A stretch of 64,000 bases of DNA from positions 756,501-820,500 of the forward strand of contig NC_079332.1 of assembly GCF_029931775.1 (NCBI RefSeq), given 5' to 3'. The position numbers and the translations under genes were made by a program. Source of the stretch: Euleptes europaea. Taxonomy: Eukaryota; Chordata; Lepidosauria; Squamata; Sphaerodactylidae. Below, in pieces: positions 1-9,359 of the stretch (positions are counted from its first letter, which is position 1; the number at the start of each line of letters is the position of its first letter). The notes under the pieces were generated by a model that was not told the origin of the DNA, searched no databases, and worked only from the letters and a program-made list of their open reading frames with translations.

Positions 1-111
1 GGAAGAATAGTTACTACAAATACAGCTCACCGGCTCTGCGGTTTGGAATCTCGTTGCGCACAAATTGAGAACGGATCCTACACTGCTTGGTGACAAATCT
101 CTCTACCTGAA

Positions 112-407
112 GAAGAAGAAAAAGTTGGTTTTTATATGCTGACTTTCTCTACCACTTAAGGGACAATCAAACCGGCTTACAATCACCTTTCCCTCCCCAC
201 AACAGACACCCTGTGAGGTAGGTGGGGCTGAGAGAGCTCTAAGAGCTGTGACTAGCCCAGGGTCACCCAGCTGGCTTCATGTGGAGGAGTGGGGAAACAA
301 ATCCAGTTCACCAGATAAGCGAATGCCATTCATGTGGAGGAGTGGGGAATCAAACCCGGTTCTCCAGATCAGAGTCCACCGCTCCAAACCACTACACCAC
401 ACTGGCT
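112..407 (-). repeat. tRNA-derived SINE, family C (CTT tail)
   Basis: Read on the minus strand this starts with a tRNA-like head (A-box-like TGTAGTGGTT near 395, B-box-like GGTTTGATTCC near 350) and ends in a (CTT)n tail seen as GAAGAAGAAG at 112. The same body recurs near 14.0, 21.0, 29.5 and 46.9 kb. It resembles Sauria-type SINEs of lizards (from memory). It sits in the last intron of CHTF18, about 120 bases before the final exon. Bases 1-111 and 408-526 appear to be intron and show nothing else. Confidence 0.8.
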
Positions 408-526
408 CTCTGTTAACAGATTCGCTTGTATCATGAAGGCCAGCCTGGCAGCCCTGATCCCCCCCCCTCCGGTTCTTGTTTTGTACTATGAAAGTCCCCC
501 ATTAAAAAAAAAAATTCTCCTTCCAG

Positions 527-666
527 CAGCCAACCAGGGGCCTGAAAAAAACACCACCAAAAAGCAAGTCGGGAGGGCTGTCGGAGAGAGCGACGTCTGG
601 TTCCGGTTTAACGAAGGTGTATCCAACGCCGTCCGGAGGAATATTTACATTAAGGATTTGCTCTAG
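527..666 (+). CDS. CHTF18: CHTF18, last coding exon (partial gene)
   Basis: This is the 3' end of chromosome transmission fidelity factor 18, the large subunit of the alternative RFC clamp loader (with DSCC1 and CHTF8) that acts on PCNA in sister-chromatid cohesion. A pyrimidine-rich acceptor TTCTCCTTCCAG ends at 526. The exon reads to TAG at 664-666 and its last residues include VWFRFNEGVSNAV and then YIKDLL, which I recognise as the highly conserved CHTF18 C-terminus. A second AG at 528-529 would shorten the exon by three bases, so the exact start is uncertain. The rest of the gene lies left of the window. GNG13 follows tail-to-tail, as in human. Confidence 0.82.
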
Positions 667-819
667 TGATAAAACACTCAGATTTGTATATACAGCCTGC
701 CCCCCAGTAAAAAAAAAACATTTGCTTGGGCCTCATGCAATGAAATTGGGACGCTAATCTTGCTCTCTTTTTTAATCTAATACTTTTTTGTAAAAAATGG
801 TGAATTTGAAACACGAAAT

Positions 820-825
820 AATAAA
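820..825 (+). terminator. CHTF18: poly(A) signal of CHTF18
   Basis: A canonical AATAAA lies 154 bases after the CHTF18 stop on the same strand. The 3'UTR (667 to about 840) is AT-rich and free of repeats. It faces the GNG13 poly(A) signal only 28 bases away on the other strand. Confidence 0.6.
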
Positions 826-853
826 TTTGAAACACGCGTGTAGTGTTGCTTTC

Positions 854-859
854 TTTATT
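854..859 (-). terminator. GNG13: poly(A) signal of GNG13
   Basis: TTTATT on the plus strand is AATAAA on the minus strand, about 775 bases after the GNG13 stop. The sequence between 860 and 1633 would be its 3'UTR. The 187-codon open frame there (875-1438, minus) has no recognisable protein and is taken as chance. Confidence 0.6.
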
Positions 860-1633
860 TAATTTACAAACGTGTCACTTTTCCTCGGCTTTTGTTTTAA
901 ACTGCAAAACTGTATATCCTACAAGATACAAAAAAAAGTATTGAAAATCATTGAAATGTTTTAAAAAAGTCTTGAGCTCCTTTACAAGTTTCCTCAAAAA
1001 AAGAGAGAGACCGAAAGACAGAAAAAATAGGTTTACAGGAAAGAGAATTATTTTGTGACAACCGGGTTCATCGGGATTCACACGACTTTGTTTCTGGTTT
1101 CTGATTCCTCCGACAAAATAACAGACCGCCACGCCAAGGAAGAGGGGTGTTTCCACCTCCTTGGGCCAGCGATGCCCAAACGGTGGGCCCTGAAGCCCAC
1201 CCAAGACGGGAATCCCCAGCTTGGGTTGACTCCTCCCCGCATTTAGGGGCAGTGACACCCTCCTGAGAGGATGCACCAGGATTCCCTCACTGGAGTCTAC
1301 GCCACAGCGGTCAGGCGGGAGGGAGGGGGAAGGAATCCTAGATGCATCCCTGTTGCCCCAGAGAGCACAGCCCCATTCCTGAGGATTTGGGGGGGAAGGA
1401 AGGGGGAGCGACCAGGGCCAGCATGTTCGGGAAGCCATGCCCCTGTTTTTAATCCAGAAAGGAAACTGGGAAAGATGGGATTGGCCACCCTCACAAAGGA
1501 AGAAGAGGAGCGGGAAATCGGTTTAGCCCTAGAGGGAAGCCAGCAACAACCAGGTAACAGGCAAGCTAGCCGTCATGCACGCTTGAGCATCGAAGGGAAG
1601 CCATTTTTCTCAACGGGGTGTGTGTAGGGAGGT

Positions 1634-2637
1634 TTAGAGGAGGACACATTTGCCTTTCTCCACCCAGGGGTTGCTCTTCATCAGTTCTGGATTCAGGAAC
1701 GGGTCATTTGGGATGCCGTCTTCTATCCACTTAAGGAATCTAGAAGGGAAGGGAAACCGAAATGGGCTCTGCTGACGTCAGTGTGAACACCGAGCCTTCC
1801 AAATCAAAGTCTTTGTATTATTATTTTTTAAAACACCCTTTGGGAGTCGCAAGCACTGGAAGGAAGGTCTCAGAGAACTACATGTGCTGCCCCAGAGTTC
1901 CTTGAAGAAAGGCTGGGATATAATAGAGATGTGTGTGTATGTAAAGTGCCACCAAGTCACAGCCTACATATGGCAACTCCTCATGGGGTTTTTAAGACTA
2001 GACGTTCAGAAGTGGTTTAACATTGCCCGCTTCTGTGTCATGACCCTGGTATTCCTTGGAGGTGGCCCATCCAAATACTGACCAGGGCCGACCCTGCTTA
2101 GCTTCTGAGATCGGGCTATCCTAGGCCACCCAGGTCAGGGTAAGAGACAAACAGAGGTGGTTTGCTGTTGCCTCTGTATAGCAACCTTGGACTTCCTTGG
2201 TGGTCTCCAATCCAAGTACTAACCAGGGCCGACCCTGCTTAGCAGCTGAGGTCAGGCTAGCCTGGACCATTCCAGTCCCTCTCTAGTTTTTGTGGATTTC
2301 TACCAGGCCTTGCCTACTCCACGGTAAAGGGGTCTTTGTAGCCATGAGGGCTAGGAACTTGCTGAGAGCTTATAGTTAACGAAATCATAAATTCTCTCCA
2401 AGAGCTATAATTGTGCACTCCACACGACTGTGCCCCACGCTTTCACTGCATGTGTGGAATATAACGAGCCCCCTGAATAAAAGCAGGAGGAGTTACTGCC
2501 CCCCAAGGAAGAGAGAAGGTGGTTTGTGGGAATACTCACTCCGGGATGGTTTTGGAGGACAATTCCCTCTTGAAAGCCAGCTGGTACTTAAGGCTTTCGA
2601 TTTCCTTCTTCCACTGGGGTGCTTCCCATTCATCCAT
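1634..2637 (-). CDS. GNG13: GNG13, G protein gamma-13 subunit (complete, 2 coding exons)
   Basis: Coding exons are complement(2540..2637) and complement(1634..1739). The donor is GA|GTGAGT and the acceptor CTTCTAG|A; joined, they give 67 residues, the same length as human GNG13. The N-terminus begins MDEWEAPQWKKEIES (human begins MEEWDVPQMKKEVES, from memory). The Ggamma core includes WIEDGIPNDPFLNP and NPWVEKGK. The last four residues CVLL are a CaaX box ending in Leu, which predicts geranylgeranylation and membrane attachment. Gamma-13 pairs with a Gbeta in taste cells, olfactory neurons and retinal ON-bipolar cells. The start codon at 2635-2637 is the only Met that gives the family N-terminus. 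The 800-base intron holds a 5S-derived SINE. Confidence 0.95.
1930..2275 (-). repeat. 5S-rRNA-derived SINE with two 5S-like segments and a BovB-like end
   Basis: Read on the minus strand, 2185-2262 matches the middle of 5S rRNA (GCTAAGCAGGGTCGGCCCTG, then TTAGTACTTGGAT). A second 5S-like segment lies at about 2045-2105. The left end (1936-1985, AAGTGCCACCAAGTCACAGCC type) resembles BovB 3' tails, consistent with mobilisation by BovB. It lies in the GNG13 intron in the sense orientation. Confidence 0.75.
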
Positions 2638-2704
2638 GGAGGCCTCTCTTGGTGGCTCCTCTTGCCAAGCACGGAGGGGGTGCGGCAGTCAACTCGGTTC
2701 TGAA

Positions 2705-3140
2705 ACCGAAACAGAACAATGAGTAGAGCCACAACCTTGAACTCATATCTCGTACATTTCTATCTTGACTACAAAGTTGGCAGTCCTCTACAGCGAAGTA
2801 GGAGGTGTTAAAATCTGGATGTTAACAGCTGATGTTGCCAGGAATTGGGGCCAGCAGCCCTTTGGCATCTCCTGGACTTCCCTGGCCACAGACAGTCAAG
2901 ACATTGGTCAGTTTATACAATCCCCAAACGCTGGCTGTTTTATACAATCCCCAAGCTCCAGCTGTTTCTTTCCCTGCGGCCTCAGAGCTACACGCCCCCG
3001 AACGTCCATTTCCCTTCTGAAGACCCATTGGCAAGTCTTTCCCTCATCTGCAGGCCCAACTTCACTTAGGTAGTTTATACAGGGATAGAAGCAGCTTTGG
3101 AAATCCAGGTGGGGTCTCCTTGCCTACTGTGAATGAGATA
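2705..3140. other. Unique sequence upstream of GNG13
   Basis: This should hold the GNG13 5'UTR and promoter because the gene reads leftwards. It contains a short tandem duplication at about 2915-2965 (TTTATACAATCCCCAA type, twice). No TATA box, CpG island or coding exon is convincing. Confidence 0.35.
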
Positions 3141-3144
3141 ACGG

Positions 3145-3356
3145 TTCGTAACTCTGGGTTGAGAAATGCCTGGAGATTCGGAGGGTGGAGCCTAGGGAGG
3201 GCAGATTTTGGGGGGAGGGACTTCATTGGGGTATACTGCCATAGAGCCCCCCCCCCAAAGCAGCCAGTTTCTCCAGGGGGAACTGATCTCTGTCACCTGG
3301 GGCTGAGCTGTAACACTGGGAGATCTCCAGGCGGCACCTGGAGGTTGGCACCCCAG
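3145..3356 (+). mobile_element. MITE-like element (family D)
   Basis: This copy has the body seen again at 17.97, 18.21 and 33.07 kb: CCTGGAGATT, GGGTGGAGCC, CCATAGAG, TTTCTCCAG then GAGATCTCCAGG, ending GGAGGTTGGCA. Better copies start TAGGGTTGCCA and end TGGCAACCCTA, which form terminal inverted repeats and suggest a non-autonomous DNA transposon. The superfamily is not determined. Confidence 0.65.
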
Positions 3357-3479
3357 CTCAAGTCAAACGTGGCCCTTCCACTCTGCATCTGTAAGGCTTC
3401 TCCGAAGCAGCACTGGCCTTCTGGGCCAGCCAGGCTCTCCCATGCCCTGATTTGCATAGTTTCTCTTGGGGGCATTAGC

Positions 3480-4370
3480 ATTTGACTCTCAAATCCCTCT
3501 AAGTGCTGCCAGAGGGGGGTGCGGGGTGGGGAGAGTCAGCAGCCGCTTTTGACTTTATGGAAATGAAAGATTAAATCTGGAAGCCTGTTGGTCAGGAGTG
3601 GGGGGGGGGGAGTTGACTAAAGCCCCAGGTGCCTGTGGGCTCCAGAATCAGACGGCAAAAACCCTCAGCCAGTCTGGCCTCTCAAAACCCACAGCTGGGT
3701 TCCCACCGAGGACAACAATCTGCATTTGGCTCAGACGGCGGCCGGATTTCGGACATGGCGGAACGTCCTGGTACGAACACCCCCCCCCCAAATTCCTTCC
3801 CCTGCAAGAGCAAGATTTCTGGAGCATTCGATCACACAAGTCCTGCTTGCATCCCGAAATGGTACAGCCCTGGGGACACAGATTTGCACTCTTGTGTGAG
3901 GCATGCGATGCCAGATGACTGATCCCCATCTATTTCAGTACCACCTGCTCCCAGAGGCATGGGCAAGGGTCTCTAAGGTGCTACTAAGTGGAGATGCTGG
4001 GATGTGACCCCAAGCACATTGTGCCGGCTAAGCCGATGGCGTCCCAGCACTCTTCTGCAGCACAATGTGCTTAGTCTCCTCCACAAAGATCTCTTATGTG
4101 GCACTTGGAGCAGAGGGAGAAGTAAGCACATCTGTATGGAGTGTCAACACTAAATTGCCTCCAAGACTGATGCTGTTCAGGGTTTGTACACTAAAGGCAC
4201 GTCTCAAACTGCACAAAAGTAGGGTTTTTTAGGGTTTTTCTATGCTCTCTCACTAACCTCAGAGCTGGTCTTCCTCCTCTCCTCTTGCCTTTTACCTGCA
4301 AAAGAAAGGAAGAAAGCCACATGGGTTCCTCAGTTCAAAGATCTTGTTACCCCTGGGGCTGCTCTAGAGG
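3480..4370. other. Unique intergenic sequence
   Basis: No gene, known repeat body or RNA is recognised. There is a short G run at about 3600 and C runs near 3780. Apparent open frames in this stretch overlap on both strands and carry no family signature. Confidence 0.5.
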
Positions 4371-4372
4371 CT

Positions 4373-4778
4373 CAGCAAGGTGTAGTGGTTAGAGTGGTCA
4401 GACCAGGATCTGGGAGAACCAGGTTCGAATCCCCACTCTGCTGCAGAAGCTCACAGGGTGACCTCAGGCCACTCTCACCCTCACCTACCTCGCAGGGTGA
4501 TTGTCAGGATACATGAAGCTGCCTTCTACTGAATCAGACCCTTGGTCCATCAAAGTCAGTATTGCCTATTCCAACCGGCAGCATCTCTCCAGGGTCTCAG
4601 GCAGAAAAGGGTCTTTCACATCACCTACTTGCCTAGTCCCTTTAAACTGGAGATGCTGGGGATTGAACCTGGGACCTTCTGCATGCCGAGCAGACGCTCT
4701 ACCACTGAGCCACAGCCCCTGGAGGAGAGGAGAATGAGGAGAAAGGTGGGGTATAAATGAAGTAAAGAAATAAATGTC
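4373..4778 (+). repeat. tRNA-derived SINE family F, split by a family A SINE
   Basis: The left half (4385-4500) carries an A-box-like GTGTAGTGGTTAGAG and B-box-like GGTTCGAATCCCC. The right half (about 4720-4778) resumes with the family 3' end GGGGTATAAATGAAGTAAA and an AAATAAAT tail. A minus-strand family A SINE (about 4511-4718) is inserted between them, so F is older than A at this site. Confidence 0.8.
4511..4718 (-). repeat. tRNA-derived SINE family A (nested)
   Basis: Minus-strand tRNA-like head: A-box TGGCTCAGTGG and B-box GGTTCAATCCC, near 4705 and 4660. The body ends as CATGAAGCTGCC on the plus strand at 4511. It interrupts the family F SINE. This family has about 15 copies in the window. 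Confidence 0.85.
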
Positions 4779-4825
4779 GTGCTCTTTGGGAGATGAGCCC
4801 GACTGCATCAACATAAATTATCCCT

Positions 4826-4985
4826 TCATTATTATTTATTATTTAAATCATTTGTACCCCACCTTTCTCCCAACAGGGACCTGAAGCGGCTTGCATGGTT
4901 CTCCTCTCCTCCCTCTGATCCTCACAACGACCCTGCCAGGTAGATTAGGCTGAGAGAGTGACTGGCCCAAGGTCCCCGGTTGTGC
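4826..4985 (-). repeat. SINE family F, 5'-truncated
   Basis: The plus strand shows the inverted 3' half of family F (TACCCCACCTTTCTCCC, CCTCTGATCCTCACAAC, GTGACTGGCCCAAGG). Together with the plus-oriented F copy ending at 4778 it forms a tail-to-tail inverted SINE pair. Bases 4990-5450 show no further recognisable element beyond a C/T-rich stretch near 5280-5370. Confidence 0.65.
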
Positions 4986-5467
4986 TACCACGGGTGCTGC
5001 TGGCTGCTATCACGGCCTGAGGTGAGGCTAGCCAGGCTACTTGTCTAACTTAGCATGACTTGTCCCTGAGCTCTCACAGGAACAGAGTCTTACCTGAACA
5101 ATCAAGATCTTGCCCCTGGGCAAAGGATGCTGGAATCCCAGCCTGGCAGCAAAGGGATTTAACCTGGGCACGGAGGGCGGGCCATGGCATTCAATGAGTG
5201 ATTTGATTGCAATTTGCATGGTGCCGAGGCTATCTAGTTCGGGGCAGGAAGACGGGCGTTGTTTGGATACGGTTGGGCTCTTCCCCCTCCATTTCTTTTC
5301 TTGTTTTTATTTCTTGATTTTTCTTTCCGTCGTTTTTTCCTTCCCATTCTCTCCCCCCCCTCCCTTGCTTGAGGTTAGGGAAGGGGTGGGCTTAGGAGAG
5401 GGAACAGTTTCATATTGTACATTACAAAACAATAATACACTTTAAGTTTTTTTTTTTTTTTTAAGAA

Positions 5468-5685
5468 AGAGAGTTGAACACATGAACACAGGAAGCTGCC
5501 TTCTACTGCACCAGACCCTGGGTCCATCAAAGTCAGTATTGTCTACTCAGACCGGCAGCGGCTCTCCAGGGTCTCAGGCGGGGGTCTTTTCATATCACCT
5601 ACCTGCCTAGTCCCTTTAACTGGAGATGCCACTGGGGATTGAACCTGGGACCTTCTGCATGCCAAGCACTGAGCCACGGCCCTTC
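5468..5685 (-). repeat. SINE family A
   Basis: Full body from GAAGCTGCCTTCTACTG to CACTGAGCCACGGCC on the plus strand, i.e. minus orientation. The anticodon-like part of the head has a small deletion beside CCAAGCACTGAGCC. A poly-T run (5445-5462) precedes it. Confidence 0.85.
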
Positions 5686-5689
5686 CCCA

Positions 5690-6240
5690 AAGCCATATGC
5701 CTGGCCAGTGATCTGATGGCCAACTTAGGCCACTGCCCAGGGTCACCTACAGCCCAAACGCAACTCACGCCAAAAGGACAAAGCGACTGGGGAGGGCTCC
5801 AATATTGGTATACTTCCAACATTAATCCACAAAGGCACTGAGAGCTTACACCCGATTAACACTGACGCAAGCGGGATCAGAAATTGGGCCTGCCGCATCA
5901 GAGATCACCGTGAATTGACTTAGAGCTCATTTCAGACTGTGGGCTTGTGATCACATTGTGAGTGCCTGATTGGACACAATTCTGCCTCCCCGTTGGCCAA
6001 AACCTCTAGAGATTTCTAGAGGTTGCCTTGGGCGGTATCTAAATCTCCTCCATGAAAAGGTGGCACTTAATGAAGAGCTTATATTGTTTGGATCTTGGAA
6101 GTGGAGAAAGAAGTCTAACTACTCTCTCTTGTACCCAGGAAATTCATGTTTCCAAACCATTTCTCTCCAGTCATGTCCAAGTAAGTGGAACACGTTCAAG
6201 AGCGATTAGCCACCAACAATCACATAAACAAGCATGTTCT
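5690..6240. other. Unique intergenic sequence
   Basis: No gene or repeat body is recognised. The sequence is AT-balanced with no CpG island. Confidence 0.45.
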
Positions 6241-6244
6241 AGCT

Positions 6245-6760
6245 ATCGGTGATAGATACCAAGTCCTACGAGGAAAGGTTGAAGGAGCTGGGTATGTTTA
6301 GGCTGGAGAGGAGAAGACTGAGAGGGGACATGATAACCATCTTCAAGTACTTGAAGGGCTGTCATACAGAGGAGGGTGCTGAGTTGTTTTCTGTTGTCCC
6401 AGAAAGTTGGACCAGAACCAATGGGTTGAAATTAAATCAAAAGAGTTTCCGTCTAGACATTAGGAAGAACTTTCTAACAGTTAGAGCGGTTTCTCGGTGG
6501 AACAGGCTTCCTTGGGAGCAGGTGAGCTCTCCTTCCCCTGGAGGTTTTTAAGACTAGGTTAGATGGCCATCTGTCAGCAATGCTGATTCTATAACCTTAA
6601 GCAGATGATGAGAGGGAGGGCATCTTGGCCATCTTCTGGGCATGGTGTAGGGGGTCACTGGGGATGTAGGGGGGAGGTAGCTGTAAATTTCCTGCATTGT
6701 GCAGGGGGTTGGACTACATGACCCTGGTGGTCCCTTCCAACTCTATGATTCTATACAGAA
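6245..6760 (+). mobile_element. CR1 LINE 3' end
   Basis: The open frame at 6249-6540 encodes the C-terminus typical of CR1 ORF2: LERRRLRGDMITIF, then [19 protein letters not shown], then WNRLPW. It is followed by the family 3'UTR (GGTTGGACTACATGACCCTG) and ends in ATTCTAT octamer-type repeats. It is 5'-truncated. The same tail recurs more than a dozen times in the window. Confidence 0.9.
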
Positions 6761-6859
6761 ACCTCTTCAGCTCAAAGACAAAGAGATTTCCACCCTTGGC
6801 TTGGGTGTACCTCTATATCATGCTTGTAACCCCAATGTCCTATTAACAGGAGGGATCGG

Positions 6860-7450
6860 TTCAAAATGACATTTCTTTCTAAAGTGATATTTCTCAATGA
6901 ATGCCTACAGGAATCTGGCTATCTGTTTTGGGGAAAAGATCGACAGGAGGGCAAAGACCAATTTGGAAAGGTGACCGAATGCGGCTTCCGCATGGGAGCA
7001 CAGAATGCAACACTTGACTCACTTAATTCTGCTTTTCCAGCTCTCAAAGCATCTAGATCACAGATTGTGGATTTTTACGAGAGCCGATTATTTCTTTCTC
7101 TTTACACGTTCAAAGGCAAAACTGCCTGAATGAGAATAAGGCAGATAAACCGTGTTCATCAGCTCCACTGGGGCCCATGAAAATTATATGCAAATTCATA
7201 ATACACAACTTCAGATATGAAAACCAGACCCCTATTAATAGTCCTTGAGAGGAATTAACTTTCAGCCCAAATGGTTTTGGCTTCTGGTTTTCATACATTA
7301 TAATAGCACGATATTAATTTTGATGGTTCTCGGTAGACATGAGCCCCTTGAGGACTGAATACTTGAAGAGCTGCAAATGGGAGCAAGAAGAATGCAAATA
7401 ATTAAGACAATTAAGCACTCGCTCCAATCATTCTGGGGGGGGGACAGCTT
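6860..7450. promoter_or_regulatory. Candidate conserved non-coding element
   Basis: Repeat-free, AT-rich sequence dense in homeodomain-type motifs. About 7385-7425 contains ATGCAAATAATTAAGACAAT (octamer plus AATTAA sites), followed by AATTAAGCACT. TATTAAT, AATTAA and TAATTTT motifs cluster at 7225-7320. No splice signals or coding frame are convincing. The call is inference from texture only. Confidence 0.35.
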
Positions 7451-7555
7451 TCCATCTTGCATTGAAATCAACAAAACAAATTGTTAACAGCATTGTCCTT
7501 GTCCAAATCTCACAATGAGTACTTCCACTACTTCAATCTACACAATACTGCACCA

Positions 7556-7768
7556 CTCTGATACAGCAGTAAGAATGTCGGACTAGGATTTGGGAGACCG
7601 AGGCATCAACCCACGCTCTACCAGGGAGTTTGCCGAGTGGCCTTGGGCCAGTCACACTGTCTCCGCCTAACCTACCTCGCAGGGCTGTTGCTATGAGAAA
7701 ATGGAGGAGGGAGGACAATGCCGTGAACCCTATGTGGGAAAGGCTTGATTATAAATAAATAAAACATA
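7556..7768 (+). repeat. SINE family F
   Basis: Tail of the head (GTAAGAATGTCGGACTAGG), the body GCCTTGGGCCAGTCACACTG and CCTACCTCGCAGGGC, and a 3' AAATAAATAAA tail. The B box is diverged (GCATCAACCC), so it is an older copy. Confidence 0.7.
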
Positions 7769-7769
7769 T

Positions 7770-9020
7770 GCTGTATACTACTAAAAGTATATTGACAAAT
7801 GCCAACCACCGTGGAGTCCAGGAAATGTGTGTTTCGCGCTTGCAGCTGGATCTGTGTTGTTTACTTTCCAAAAGCCCAACTCCAGAAAACGAGGCAGATA
7901 AAAATCCCCTTTTCTTTTTCCAATGTCCTTTTTTCCCTGGTTGTCCTGCCCTTCTCTCATCTACTCCCTTTCTAAGTGAAAACTCAGGGGGTCTCTCAGC
8001 CTCTCCCGGCATCTTCCACCTTCCAAAAACTTCAGCTCTTGGTTCTGTTCGTTCCCATCTGTCAATATCCTCCTTGAACCTCTGAATCCCAAAGGGAGGA
8101 CATGGATTTGCTTGAGTGCTGATTAGATGCATCTCCACCACAACATCCTCAACAACAAGTTGAGCACCAGGGACCTCAAACATGGCCGCGTGCACAATGC
8201 TCAGTATGCCTAATCCGACGCGTTGTACATCCCTCTGGGGAAAAACACGGCTGAAAACAAACAACCTTTCGAATCCCAAATGAACTAAACTGGACAGTGG
8301 ATTAAAGCTCGTTTCCCATCCTTTCCACACTGACTTTTTGCCAAGGAAACCTTGAGTGAGGCAGACAATGCTGGGAATGTATTCCAAGACACGCCACCCT
8401 CAGGCTGTCTGGACTTCCAGTCAGGAGAACTGGGCTGCAAAGTGCATTAAAAGTGGATTGAAAGTGCATTATCCGGCATGTTTGAAAGCGCCCACTGGTT
8501 TGGAGGTTCTGGCCTCATGAGTGTCAAAGCAAACTGATGATTGAGGGCAGCGAGTCATGTCAATGGGCAGTAGTAGATTCAGGGCGGGCAAAAGAAAGCG
8601 CATCTTCACCCAGGGCGTAGTGGCCACAGATGTAATGATGCTCGCCAGCACAGACGGTTTTAAAAGGGGATCAGAAAAATCCCCCGAGGAGAGGCCCGTC
8701 TGTGGTTGTTAGCCACGAAGCCTAAATGGGACCTCCATGATCAGAAACTGTTTACCACTAAATTTCTGGGGACGGGCCACAAGAGGGAGGTTTTGTGGTT
8801 CTGCTGCGAACCTTTGGGGGCATCTGCTTGGCCACAGTGGGAGCCAGGATGCTGAATTATAGGCAGAACACCGGTCTCATCCTGCAAGGGCCTTCTGATG
8901 TGCTCAGTGTGAGCCACACCAAGCCAAACTGAGTTTCCACTTAATAATAACTGTAGCGAATGAAAAGGTCAGGAGGACAAAGACGTTCTGAAGGCTGTCC
9001 TCCTTTATAAAAAAAAAATC
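7770..9020. other. Unassigned sequence with a long minus-strand open frame
   Basis: A 212-codon frame lies at 7749-8387 on the minus strand. Its central part (about 8050-8250) looks protein-like (FPQRDVQRVG, VVEDVVVEMHLIS) but I recognise no family. No splice junction joins it to a neighbour, and the ends run into a SINE tail. 8390-9020 has no feature I can name. Confidence 0.3.
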
Positions 9021-9021
9021 A

Positions 9022-9358
9022 GAGAATCATAGAGTTGGAAGGGACCACCAGGGTCATCTAGTCCAACCCCCTGCACAATGCAGGAAATTCACAACTACCT
9101 CCCCCCCCACACCCCCAATGACCCCTACTCCATGCCCACAAAATGGCCAAGATGCCCTCCCTCTCATGATCTGCCTAAGGTTGTAGAATCAGCATTGCTG
9201 ACAGATGGCCATCCAGCCTCTGCTTAAAAACCTCCAAGGGAAGGAGAGCTCACCACCTCCCGAGGAACTGAGGAACCGCTTTGACTATTAGAAAATTCTT
9301 CCTAATATCTAGACGGAAACTCTTTTGATTTAATTTCAACCCATTGGTTCTGGTCTGA
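9022..9358 (-). mobile_element. CR1 LINE 3' end
   Basis: The plus strand shows the inverted CR1 tail: GAGTTGGAAGGGACCACC, CCCTGCACAATGCAGG, CTTAAAAACCTCC and CTAGACGGAAACTCTTTTG. It is truncated after the sequence encoding the RLDIRK motif. Confidence 0.9.
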
Positions 9359-9359
9359 G

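Noticed and set aside
875-1438. 187-codon minus-strand frame next to GNG13
   Set aside because: It lies in the GNG13 3'UTR, between its stop and its poly(A) signal, and shows no family resemblance.
2045-2262. A 5S rRNA gene or pseudogene
   Set aside because: Only partial 5S similarity is present, repeated, and joined to a BovB-like tail also seen at 28.6 kb, so it is a SINE.
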